From NCBI GenBank assembly GCA_964651445.1, contig CAZYYW010000093.1, positions 1 to 8,889 on the forward strand: 8,889 nucleotides of DNA, read 5' to 3'. The position numbers were made by a program, and so were the translations under genes. Below the pieces are notes generated by a model. The model had not been told where the DNA came from. It was given only the letters and a program-made list of their open reading frames with translations, and ran no database searches. This stretch comes from GCA-2746365 sp964651445. GTDB lineage: Bacteria; Pseudomonadota; Gammaproteobacteria; SZUA-229. Shown here in pieces: positions 1 to 6,734 of the stretch (positions are counted from its first letter, which is position 1; every line of letters begins with the position of its first letter).

Positions 1-387
1 CAAACCTACAAACTTAGAAACCGCCACCAGAAAGGCTATATCGTTGGCGGGGCAGTGCTGTTTCTTATTGGCATTCTTAACGGCTCACTTACTTCAGGAA
101 CAGGTTTATTCGTTACGCTTTGGCTGGTGCGCTGGTTTGGTTTTGATTACAAACTGGCGGTCGCCTATACCATGATATTTGTTGGCTTGTTTTGGAATGC
201 CAGCGGGGCTATTACCCTCGGCTTTCTCGCTGAAATACACTGGGCATGGATTCCAGCATTACTGCTTGGATCTTTTATTGGTGGCTACTTGGGCGCACAT
301 TTATCCATCGTTAAGGGCAACAAACTAATCAAACGCTGCTTTGAGGTGGTGACTATCTTCATTGGCCTTAAGTTAATTTTAGGCTGA
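1..387 (+). CDS. TSUP (TauE/SafE) family membrane exporter, C-terminal part
   Basis: This is the C-terminal half of a sulfite exporter TauE/SafE-family (TSUP) membrane protein. The frame is open from base 1 with no stop, so the gene starts outside the window; 128 codons are visible, against roughly 240-270 residues for the family. A GTG at 55 is in frame, but it lies inside the family's second repeat and is unlikely to be the true start. Visible features are a glycine-rich membrane segment with an NGSLTSGTG motif (the usual G-x-G-x-G-type turn of the second half) and three further hydrophobic segments. A short basic stretch (KGNKLIKR) precedes the last helix. Family members move sulfite, sulfoacetate or other organosulfur anions across the inner membrane; the substrate cannot be told here. 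It converges on the next gene, leaving only 35 bp between stops. Confidence 0.85.
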   Translation, partial: QTYKLRNRHQKGYIVGGAVLFLIGILNGSLTSGTGLFVTLWLVRWFGFDYKLAVAYTMIFVGLFWNASGAITLGFLAEIHWAWIPALLLGSFIGGYLGAHLSIVKGNKLIKRCFEVVTIFIGLKLILG

Positions 388-422
388 GACCTTGAAGGTC
401 CAATTGAATGACTACTGTGAAA

Positions 423-1907
423 TTACAGCTCGGATGATGCTTCAATAAACGCCATAATTTTAGCCTCCATGCTTGAATAAAAGGGGTTATAACGCAGCCG
501 CAACAAGTCACCTGCACGAATACTCAAAAGTCCTTTCTCACCTTTTGAGTCCAACAAACCAATATGCAAACCTGCTTTTTGTTCTGGCTCGGAACCATAC
601 AATGAATCCGTCGGCGGGAACGGCATGGCAACATGTGACAGTGAATAGATGTGATCGGGCCAAACCATATCCGTTTGTACAACAACCTTGCTGCCATCAT
701 GACTCGACCACTTTTTTTCCAAAACAGCGTAAGAATCGGTGGCAATATTGCTGAATAAACTTAGATTAAAATTTAGTCGTTGACGCTGCAATAGCTCACG
801 ATACTCGACAATAGGGTCATCCTTTATAAAAACAATAATGTCTTCATGGCGGTTTAAATCATATAAAACCAGCTCATTGCCCTTATTTTTTAATTTGTCG
901 AACAACTGAGTGACCACCGCTTTTGTCGGTACGGTCGCATCAGCCAATGATAACAGTGCCATCGTTCGCGGAAAATCAGCAGTGCCATTTGTGGCATTTA
1001 CCGCTTCCATCTTGTCGCCTATTTCCAGTGTTAGCCGGTACATCTGATCGCCCGCATTGATGGCAAATGAGGTATATTTATAAGGATCAAACTCCGGCCC
1101 GATAGAGTTCCATGCCAATTTTTCCATGCCAAACAGAAAAGCCAACCTTGACTGCCACACCGCTAACGCCGCTATTTCTGAGACCCCGATAGCCGGCGAA
1201 ACAAGCACCAGCGCTTCGGCGTCAGCCAGCGTTTCATCCTGCAAAGCTTGTAAAGAATAGTTAACCGCCAGCGCCGCACCCATCGAATAACCAACCAAAT
1301 ATATCGGCTGCTGCGTCTCAATCTGTTGTGCAACATGAGCCACCGCTAGTTCTACCGCAGACGCCATATCCTGCCACTTGGCAGTCACCAAGCCGGATGG
1401 CGCGGTGCCATTTCCCGGTAAACGCAAACCCAGTACATAATAACCCTGCTGGTAAAAGGTGAGTGCTAATGCGCGTAAACTATAGGGCGAATCTGACAAT
1501 CCATGTAAAAGCAAAACACTGCCGCGCGGCTTCTCTGGTTTAAAAATAAAACTGCGGTTCCAGTTTTTGTTGAAATGCGTTGGATCAGCCAGTGAATTCC
1601 TATCAAAGCGATTAAGCTCACTGCGGGGCAATGTCGAGGGTACATCGTAGATGTCTGTTTGTAGTTGCGCAAACAATTCACCCTCAAGTTCAAGATAATC
1701 AGCTAACGATTTTATTGTTGACTCACTTGCGACGGTATATTCTTTGTCCAACTTAACCGTATGCCAGGCATGCAAATCAGGGCGATCATTCAATAAATAA
1801 ACAAGCACCGCGACGGCACTCAGCGCCGCGCCGAGAAAACCAACCAGTAACGTCGATAATAGGCTTTTGCTGTATCGTTTAACTTGAATGCTTAGGGAAG
1901 ATTTCAT
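423..1907 (-). CDS. Membrane-anchored alpha/beta hydrolase (serine hydrolase, S33/Hydrolase_4-like)
   Basis: A 494-residue alpha/beta-fold serine hydrolase. A basic N-terminus followed by one hydrophobic segment (about residues 15-38) and no clear cleavage site suggests an inner-membrane anchor with the enzyme domain in the periplasm. The domain starts near residue 128 with the oxyanion-hole strand VLLLHGLSDSP (HG at 135-136). The nucleophile elbow is GYSMG (206-210, Ser208). The probable acid is Asp323 in SLADATVP. The histidine could be His354 (NRHED, the expected distance after the acid) or His425 in SLSHVAMPF, a strongly patterned motif in a C-terminal extension. The family includes esterases, lipases and peptidases; the substrate is unknown. 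It is the last gene of the apparent pyrE operon, 18 bp after the DUF900 hydrolase. An AAGG five bases before the ATG supports this start. Confidence 0.82.
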   Translation of the reverse strand: MKSSLSIQVKRYSKSLLSTLLVGFLGAALSAVAVLVYLLNDRPDLHAWHTVKLDKEYTVASESTIKSLADYLELEGELFAQLQTDIYDVPSTLPRSELNRFDRNSLADPTHFNKNWNRSFIFKPEKPRGSVLLLHGLSDSPYSLRALALTFYQQGYYVLGLRLPGNGTAPSGLVTAKWQDMASAVELAVAHVAQQIETQQPIYLVGYSMGAALAVNYSLQALQDETLADAEALVLVSPAIGVSEIAALAVWQSRLAFLFGMEKLAWNSIGPEFDPYKYTSFAINAGDQMYRLTLEIGDKMEAVNATNGTADFPRTMALLSLADATVPTKAVVTQLFDKLKNKGNELVLYDLNRHEDIIVFIKDDPIVEYRELLQRQRLNFNLSLFSNIATDSYAVLEKKWSSHDGSKVVVQTDMVWPDHIYSLSHVAMPFPPTDSLYGSEPEQKAGLHIGLLDSKGEKGLLSIRAGDLLRLRYNPFYSSMEAKIMAFIEASSEL

Positions 1908-1925
1908 ACTGACCTTGTTTAAAAA

Positions 1926-3065
1926 TTAACGCTCACCTGTCGCATTTTCTGTATCAACAGGCGCTGTCTGTAAACGCCAGTAATTGACGCCACTGTTTTT
2001 AAGATTCACACGTTTTTCGGCGGTTTTATTATTGTTTAATAGCTGGTCAAGATCTGATTTCACATGTTCATTATATAAATGGTAAAGATGACCAGAAGGA
2101 TACTGCACGGGCACATCTGAGACATCGATGATTTCAACCCCTTCTAGTCCCTTTAGATGCGCCCCAACTTCACCCAAACGAGGATAACCGTGCAACTGAT
2201 TAGACAGTGCCAGCGGGTGATCGTGGTCCGACACATATAGGGTAATGTTTTTTACCAACGGTCTTATTTTCGATAAATGCTGGCTGAAAATTTCGGCATC
2301 TATATCCGGCGCCAGAAAAACCAGTTGATCAAATAGAGGGCCGCGCCCCGGCAAGTCAGACGATTCAGCCATTCTAAGCAGCGCCAACATTACACCTCGG
2401 CTACCAAGGCTGTGCGCGACAATGCTAAATCTGGCTCTGCCCATTGATTCGACAATACCACGCAGCAGCATCTGCAACGGATCCACGCTCCAATAAATGT
2501 CTGCTTCATCTGCGGTATAGTTGACCAACAAACCATCCGATGGCCAACTAAAAAGTATCAGACGCCCGCCCAGACCGAGTGAACGCTGAAATTCCGATGC
2601 TCTTTTACAACCACGCTGGAAATCAATATTAAAACCATGCGTGTATAAAACCAACGATTTGTTGCCAGCAGTCTGGCTTATACTTTCCCAAAAATGCGGT
2701 GCAGAAAATTCTCGGATGCGCTCTATCTTTAAGATGTCATCGGGCACATAAAAGGGAACATTATCTGCAAGCGTCTTCAACATAGGCACCGGTGTACGGG
2801 TAACATCACAAAAACCCGTACGCAAAATATCACGGCCGCCGCCAAAATATTCAGCCACCTCATTCCTGCCGGTTTTATTACGCAGGGTTACAAAGGCTAC
2901 GCTTTCGGTGAAACTGCGAGGAAGTTCTGAGGCGGTACCTGATACGACATCTGACGCGACAGGTGCAAGCGCGTTAGCGAACACACAAGCTGGCGCGACT
3001 GCTAGCAAAATAATCCACAACCGCCACAGGCGAACAAGCCAAAAATTAGCCAACCTAAATACCAT
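1926..3065 (-). CDS. Secreted alpha/beta hydrolase, DUF900 (PF05990) type
   Basis: A 379-residue protein with a likely Sec signal peptide: basic start, hydrophobic core at about 12-26, and probable cleavage after VFA (residue 30). A mature periplasmic or exported enzyme is expected. The body matches the DUF900 esterase/lipase-like family: LVLYTHGFN (138-146) for the oxyanion strand, then FSWPSDG (172-178), and a nucleophile elbow AHSLG with Ser219. APDIDAEIF (252-260) and YVSDHDHPLALS (277-288) follow; Asp282 is the likely acid by comparison with the family's S-x-x-D-x-A-L pattern. His326 in SGHLYH is the likely histidine. The natural substrate of this family is not known. Its ATG lies inside the end of pyrE (11-bp overlap), so translation is probably coupled. 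A Cys at 27 (PAC) was considered as a lipobox, but proline at -2 argues against it. Confidence 0.83.
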   Translation of the reverse strand: MVFRLANFWLVRLWRLWIILLAVAPACVFANALAPVASDVVSGTASELPRSFTESVAFVTLRNKTGRNEVAEYFGGGRDILRTGFCDVTRTPVPMLKTLADNVPFYVPDDILKIERIREFSAPHFWESISQTAGNKSLVLYTHGFNIDFQRGCKRASEFQRSLGLGGRLILFSWPSDGLLVNYTADEADIYWSVDPLQMLLRGIVESMGRARFSIVAHSLGSRGVMLALLRMAESSDLPGRGPLFDQLVFLAPDIDAEIFSQHLSKIRPLVKNITLYVSDHDHPLALSNQLHGYPRLGEVGAHLKGLEGVEIIDVSDVPVQYPSGHLYHLYNEHVKSDLDQLLNNNKTAEKRVNLKNSGVNYWRLQTAPVDTENATGER

Positions 3066-3696
3066 ATTGCTGACGGTAGGCTTGCATGGCCGCTAGATGG
3101 TCAGCGAATGAATCATCACCTGACAGATAATCGATCAGGTCTGCAAGGTTGATAATGCTGGCAACGTCAATGTCGTAATCGCGCTTTACTTCCTGAATGG
3201 CGGATAGCTCAGACCTGCCTTTTTCCTGTCGGTCGAGGGCGATTAAAACCGCAGAGGTATTGGCACCTTCTGCCTGAATGATTTCAACAGCTTCACGAAT
3301 AGCGGTACCTGCGGTGATAACATCATCGACAATCAACACCTTGCCTTGTAGATCAGCACCGACGATCTGCCCCCCTTCACCGTGCGTCTTTACTTCTTTG
3401 CGATTAAAAGCATAAGCTTTGTCGATACCGTGATTGACTGACAGCGCATAAGCAATTGCGGTGACTAGCGGAATGCCTTTGTATGCTGGGCCAAACAACA
3501 CGTCATAATCAACCTCTCGGTCAATAATGGCCTGCGCGTAACAGCTACCCAACTCCGCCAGCGCGTAACCACTATTGAACAATCCGGCATTAAAAAAGTA
3601 TGGGCTGACACGCCCCGACTTCAGCGTAAACTCACCAAATTTCAGCACCTGATATTTGATTGCCAATTCGATAAATCGCTTTTTATTTTGTTGCAT
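3055..3696 (-). CDS. pyrE: Orotate phosphoribosyltransferase
   Basis: PyrE converts orotate and PRPP to orotidine 5'-monophosphate and pyrophosphate, the fifth step of de novo UMP synthesis, in the cytoplasm. At 213 residues it has the same length as the E. coli enzyme. Recognisable blocks, in order, are VLKFGEFTLKSGR (18-29, with Lys26 near the PRPP site), SPYFFNAGLF (31-40), LFGPAYKGIPL (67-77), the flexible catalytic loop FNRKEVKTHGEGG (97-109, Lys100, Lys103, His105) and the PRPP-binding signature VDDVITAGTA (123-132, Asp124 and Asp125). LDRQEKGRSE (154-163) is also typical. No defect is seen. It is the first gene of the minus-strand operon and is divergent from the exonuclease III-type gene. 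Only a weak GAG-like ribosome binding site precedes the ATG, but the N-terminus lines up with the family. Confidence 0.97.
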   Translation of the reverse strand: MQQNKKRFIELAIKYQVLKFGEFTLKSGRVSPYFFNAGLFNSGYALAELGSCYAQAIIDREVDYDVLFGPAYKGIPLVTAIAYALSVNHGIDKAYAFNRKEVKTHGEGGQIVGADLQGKVLIVDDVITAGTAIREAVEIIQAEGANTSAVLIALDRQEKGRSELSAIQEVKRDYDIDVASIINLADLIDYLSGDDSFADHLAAMQAYRQQYGI

Positions 3697-3730
3697 CTTT
3701 TACTCGCAAACCCGCTGTTAGTTGTTGCGA

Positions 3731-3736
3731 AGTATA
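3731..3736 (-). promoter_or_regulatory. Possible -10 element for pyrE
   Basis: On the minus strand the divergent spacer holds TATACT, 34 bp before the pyrE ATG, a near-consensus sigma-70 -10 hexamer. No good -35 hexamer is seen 16-18 bp further upstream, so this is a weak call. On the plus strand the same spacer has TATCAT (3750-3755) as a possible -10 for the exonuclease gene, also without a convincing -35. No attenuator hairpin with a T-tract of the enterobacterial pyrE type is visible in this leader. Confidence 0.3.
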
Positions 3737-3794
3737 CGTGATTTTAAGGTATCATAGACTTTCATAATAATAAGAACTTCTACCCCACACCAAC

Positions 3795-4571
3795 ATGCGC
3801 ATAATTTCTGCAAACACAAACGGCATCCGTGCTGCCGCTAAAAAAGGTTTTTTTGACTGGCTAAAAAAGGTCGATCCTGACGTCGTCTGTATTCAAGAAA
3901 CAAAAGCACAATTCCACCAGCTTAGTGACGACATATTTTCACCGAAAGGGTATTTTTGTGAATACCACGATGCAGAAAAAAAAGGCTACAGCGGGGTTGC
4001 CATCTACAGCAAGGTGAAGCCAAAAAAAATCAGCAAAGGCATCGGCTGGCACGACATTGATCTCGAAGGTCGCTTTATCGAATTTCAGTTTGAAAAACTC
4101 AGCGTTATCTCCCTGTATCTGCACTCAGGCTCCGCCAGTGAAGAGCGCCAGCAGGTCAAGTTTGATTTTATGCAACGCTTTACCACTTATCTGCAAAGCC
4201 TGCGCCGCAAGCGCCGCGAATTTATTATTTGTGGCGACTGGAACATCGCCCATAAAAAAATCGACATTAAAAACTGGAAAGGCAATCAGAAAAATTCCGG
4301 TTTTCTGCCAGAGGAACGTGCGTGGATGGACGCGCTGTTTGATGAACTCGGTTATGTCGATGCTTTTCGCGTAGTCAATCAACTGCCGGACCAATACACC
4401 TGGTGGTCTAATCGCGGCCAAGCATGGGCCAATAATACCGGTTGGCGCATTGACTACCAAATAATCACACCAAAACTTGCCCCCCTCGTTACGGCAACCA
4501 ACATCTACAAAGACGAACGCTTTTCAGATCACTCGCCGTTGATTATTGACTACGATTACACGCTTAAATGA
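3795..4571 (+). CDS. xth: Exonuclease III-family nuclease (Xth/ExoA), at the crc locus position
   Basis: A 258-residue member of the exonuclease/endonuclease/phosphatase superfamily. Exonuclease III cleaves DNA 5' of abasic sites and removes 3'-blocking groups during base excision repair. All residues needed for catalysis are visible: Asn7 (ANTNG), Glu35 (QETKA), Tyr108 (SLYLHSG), Asp148 and Asn150 (GDWN), Asp220 (RIDY), and Asp245-His246 (SDHSPL). Blocks such as RRKRREFI, IDIKNWKGNQ, GFLPEERAW and WRIDYQIITP, and the position divergent from pyrE, closely match Pseudomonas Crc. Crc, however, has lost several of these catalytic residues. This copy is therefore probably a working nuclease from the lineage that gave rise to Crc. 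No clear Shine-Dalgarno sequence precedes the ATG; the start is set by the family N-terminus (MRIIS). It overlaps the next gene by 4 bp (ATGA). Confidence 0.93.
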   Translation: MRIISANTNGIRAAAKKGFFDWLKKVDPDVVCIQETKAQFHQLSDDIFSPKGYFCEYHDAEKKGYSGVAIYSKVKPKKISKGIGWHDIDLEGRFIEFQFEKLSVISLYLHSGSASEERQQVKFDFMQRFTTYLQSLRRKRREFIICGDWNIAHKKIDIKNWKGNQKNSGFLPEERAWMDALFDELGYVDAFRVVNQLPDQYTWWSNRGQAWANNTGWRIDYQIITPKLAPLVTATNIYKDERFSDHSPLIIDYDYTLK

Positions 4572-5947
4572 GCGAAACACAAGCACGCAAAAGTTGGCTT
4601 AGTGCCTTAGCCACCTACCGTGAGCCACGTGTATTGGCGATGTTGTTTCTAGGCTTTTCTGCGGGACTACCCTTGCTACTGGTATTTGGCACCTTGTCTG
4701 GCTGGCTGGCACGAGAAGGCATCGACAAAAGCACCATTGGTTATATCAGTTGGGTAGCACTGTTATACGGCCTCAAATTTATCTGGTCGCCACTGGTTGA
4801 CCACCTGAAACTGCCTTTTCTGCACCCCTTGTTAGGGCAACGTCGCAGTTGGATGTTGCTCGCGCAAATCGGAATTATAGCGGGCCTATTGTTAATGGCT
4901 GGCAGCAATCCACAGGCACAGCTTGCTGTTCTTGTTTACTCGGCTTTGCTGGTCGCTTTTTCCTCTGCCACCCAAGACATCGCCATCGATGCCTGGCGCA
5001 TTGAAGCTATGCCGGTAGAAACCCAGGGCGCAATGGCGGCAACCTACCAAACCGGTTACCGGCTCGGCATGTTGCTCGCGGGCGGCGGTGCTTTCACACT
5101 CGCACACTATTACTCATGGTCACTGGCTTATACCGTGCTTGCTATGGTCATGGTCATCGGCATTATTACCACCCTGCTAATCTCAGAGCCTGAACGCACC
5201 ACCTCCCGCAACACCTGGAAACAAGAAGCAAAGGTTATTACATTTCTTGAGCAATCGGCGCACTTGCCTGGCAGGCTACGAAATGTGTACGCCTGGTTTA
5301 TCGGCGCGGTGGTTTGTCCGTTCACGGATTTTTTTCTTCGCAACGGAAAATATGCGCTGATCATTTTATTGTTTATTGGCCTGTTCCGCATCAGTGATAT
5401 CACCATGGGCATCATGGCTAATCCGCTCTATGTAGACTTAGGTTACACTGACCTGCAAATTGGTCTGGTCACGAAAACAATCGGCCCAATCATTACCATT
5501 ACCGGTGCCATCTTCGGTGGACTTCTCGTGGTTCGTTATGGCGTGATGCCGATTTTGCTACTGGGCGCAATATTAGTCATTATCACCAATTTATTCTTTG
5601 CCATCCTTGCCATGCTACCGGCTAACACCCTTTATCTATCAATGGTAATTGGCGCGGACAACCTCAGCGGTGGGCTAGCTGGCTCGGCATTTATTGCTTA
5701 TCTTTCTGGGCTGACGAACCGTGCTTATACCGCAACGCAGTACGCATTGTTCAGCTCTTTAATGTTACTGCCGGCCAAATTTATTGGTGGCTTTTCAGGT
5801 GTCATCGTAGACGCTTTTGGTTTTGTGCCTTTCTTTATCTACACCGCGCTAATAGGCATACCTGCCATTGCCCTTATTCTTATATTAATGCGTCACCCTG
5901 TACCCTCCGCTAATCAGAAAACACAAGCGCACCACACCGACATATAG
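4568..5947 (+). CDS. ampG: AmpG-type muropeptide permease (major facilitator superfamily)
   Basis: A 459-residue polytopic inner-membrane protein with at least twelve hydrophobic segments. AmpG imports GlcNAc-anhydroMurNAc peptides released by wall turnover, for peptidoglycan recycling; in some species these also signal AmpC beta-lactamase induction. Motifs shared with E. coli AmpG are LGFSAGLPL (28-36), LKFIWSPLVD (69-78), SATQDIAIDAW (133-143) and GYRLGML (163-169). A C-terminal block, ATQYALFSSL through LPAKFIGGFSG (389-411), also fits. A loop at about 208-240 separates the two halves. It is somewhat shorter than the 491-residue E. coli protein. Its ATG overlaps the stop of the nuclease gene, so the two are probably co-transcribed and translationally coupled. 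No ampC or ampD is in the window. A related AmpG-like MFS carrier with another substrate cannot be excluded. Confidence 0.85.
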   Translation: MSETQARKSWLSALATYREPRVLAMLFLGFSAGLPLLLVFGTLSGWLAREGIDKSTIGYISWVALLYGLKFIWSPLVDHLKLPFLHPLLGQRRSWMLLAQIGIIAGLLLMAGSNPQAQLAVLVYSALLVAFSSATQDIAIDAWRIEAMPVETQGAMAATYQTGYRLGMLLAGGGAFTLAHYYSWSLAYTVLAMVMVIGIITTLLISEPERTTSRNTWKQEAKVITFLEQSAHLPGRLRNVYAWFIGAVVCPFTDFFLRNGKYALIILLFIGLFRISDITMGIMANPLYVDLGYTDLQIGLVTKTIGPIITITGAIFGGLLVVRYGVMPILLLGAILVIITNLFFAILAMLPANTLYLSMVIGADNLSGGLAGSAFIAYLSGLTNRAYTATQYALFSSLMLLPAKFIGGFSGVIVDAFGFVPFFIYTALIGIPAIALILILMRHPVPSANQKTQAHHTDI

Positions 5948-6079
5948 TGGGAAACCAGCCTGATTTTAAGGGCTTTCATTAAATTCCACTGAAAAAAACT
6001 TCTATAAGCCTTTGATTTAAAGATTCGTCAAAAACTTTTAAAGCCTCTAAGAACTTGATTTAACTATCTTTATATAAAA

Positions 6080-6109
6080 ACCCATGATTATTTGATAATA
6101 ATCATGGGT
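6080..6109. repeat. Perfect 13-bp inverted repeat with 4-base loop
   Basis: Bases 6080-6092 (ACCCATGATTATT) are exactly complementary to 6097-6109 around a TGAT loop. On the plus strand it is preceded by five As and followed by AAATAC, so it does not look like a terminator for ampG. Read on the minus strand, the hairpin is followed by TTTTTATATA, which would suit termination of a leftward transcript, but no leftward gene is seen upstream of it. It could instead be a DNA-binding site for a dimeric regulator of the downstream unit. The spacer 5948-6174 around it is AT-rich and has no other gene. Confidence 0.6.
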
Positions 6110-6126
6110 AAATACTACGAACTTTA

Positions 6127-6150
6127 TTATATTAGTCTATACTAATATAA
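6127..6150. promoter_or_regulatory. Operator-like perfect 10-bp palindrome with overlapping -10 element
   Basis: TTATATTAGT (6127-6136) is exactly mirrored by ACTAATATAA (6141-6150) around CTAT. A near-consensus -10 hexamer TATACT (6138-6143) lies at its centre, which would put the transcript start near 6150, about 25 bases before the small membrane-protein ATG. No matching -35 hexamer is evident. A TA-rich palindrome covering a -10 box is the layout expected for a repressor of ArsR type; persulfide-sensing ArsR regulators (BigR/SqrR/YgaV) often control rhodanese genes. That assignment is inferred from context, as no regulator gene is present here. Confidence 0.5.
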
Positions 6151-6174
6151 CGATATTAAGCGAGGCATACAGCC

Positions 6175-6273
6175 ATGATACTTGACACCCTAACCTATAG
6201 CATTTTGACCGTAGTCCTGATTCTGACATTTGCAGTCATCCGCTTGGCAATGACAGATAGTAAGCCCGAATAA
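6175..6273 (+). CDS. Small single-span membrane protein (32 residues)
   Basis: A 33-codon frame (32 residues plus TAA) with a good ribosome binding site: GAGG at 6163-6166, eight bases before the ATG. The protein has a short polar start, one hydrophobic segment of about 20 residues (roughly 5-25, SILTVVLILTFAVI and neighbours), then a charged tail (RLAMTDSKPE). This suggests one inner-membrane helix. I do not recognise a family. It follows the operator-like palindrome and precedes the rhodanese gene by 63 bp on the same strand, so the two probably share a transcript. Its function is unknown; small single-span proteins often attach to larger membrane complexes, but nothing here names a partner. 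The short length makes a chance ORF possible, though the ribosome binding site and amphiphilic layout argue for a real gene. Confidence 0.6.
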   Translation: MILDTLTYSILTVVLILTFAVIRLAMTDSKPE

Positions 6274-6336
6274 AAACCGACCGGGCAAATCCAGAAAGAA
6301 ACAAGCCATAAAAGTAAAACCCAGATAGGCAAAACT

Positions 6337-6627
6337 ATGAACAACGTAAACTGTGACGATATTCGTCAAACCCTGACTGACGGCGCTACCCTGCTTGATG
6401 TTCGCAACACAAACGAATTTAACCGTGGCGCATTGCCGAATGCAAAAAATATTCCACTCGCCATTTTGCCACTGCTGGCTCACGAACAAATGGATAGAGA
6501 TAAACCCGTACTGGTTTATTGTCAGGCAGGCGGACGCGCAATGATGGCTGAAAAAATACTGGCCAGTTTAGGTTTTAGTAATGTCACCAACATTGGCGGC
6601 ATAGCGCATTACCAGCACTGCCAGTAA
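6337..6627 (+). CDS. Single-domain rhodanese (sulfurtransferase)
   Basis: A 96-residue protein made of one rhodanese domain. Rhodaneses carry sulfane sulfur as a cysteine persulfide and pass it to acceptors such as cyanide, thiols or other sulfur carriers. Motifs are LLDVRNTNEFNRGALPNAKNIPL (blocks at 19-25 and 27-41), the active loop YCQAGGRA (61-68) with catalytic Cys62 and loop Arg67, and the final LGFSNVTNIGGI (78-89). The six-residue loop C-Q-A-G-G-R is of the sulfur-transferase length rather than the longer Cdc25-phosphatase type. No signal peptide is seen, so it is probably cytosolic, similar in size to GlpE. A second Cys (95) lies next to the C-terminus. A modest AGG-like site precedes the ATG. 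It is the last gene of the unit, ended by the terminator at 6671-6707. Confidence 0.9.
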   Translation: MNNVNCDDIRQTLTDGATLLDVRNTNEFNRGALPNAKNIPLAILPLLAHEQMDRDKPVLVYCQAGGRAMMAEKILASLGFSNVTNIGGIAHYQHCQ

Positions 6628-6670
6628 AAACGGGTTAGTCAGTAATGTTTGACTGATTCAAGTACATTGT

Positions 6671-6707
6671 AAGAGGCATAACTGCTAAAGTTGTGCCTCT
6701 TTTTTTA
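6671..6707 (+). terminator. Rho-independent terminator after the rhodanese gene
   Basis: A 12-bp stem, 6672-6683 with 6689-6700 (AGAGGCATAACT against AGTTGTGCCTCT, one G-T wobble), has a five-base loop GCTAA. It runs straight into seven Ts (6700-6706). This is a standard intrinsic terminator 44 bp after the rhodanese stop. It ends only about 28 bp before the hemW start codon. Confidence 0.9.
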
Positions 6708-6734
6708 TTGTAAAAAATACGCTCACTATTTACC

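Noticed and set aside
388..400. GACCTTGAAGGTC symmetry between the TSUP and hydrolase stops
   Set aside because: At most a short stem with a tiny loop and no T-tract; too weak to call a terminator.
2987..3027. Possible lipobox (APAC) in the DUF900 hydrolase signal peptide
   Set aside because: Proline at -2 is unusual for a lipobox, and a normal signal peptidase I site (VFA before NAL) follows closely.
6190..6489. 99-codon minus-strand frame opposite the small ORF and rhodanese
   Set aside because: It lies opposite a clear rhodanese domain, has no recognisable motif, and is best explained as a shadow frame.
6634..6658. AGTCA/TGACT inverted repeat just after the rhodanese stop
   Set aside because: Arms are about five bases and can pair in two registers; the strong terminator directly downstream explains the region.
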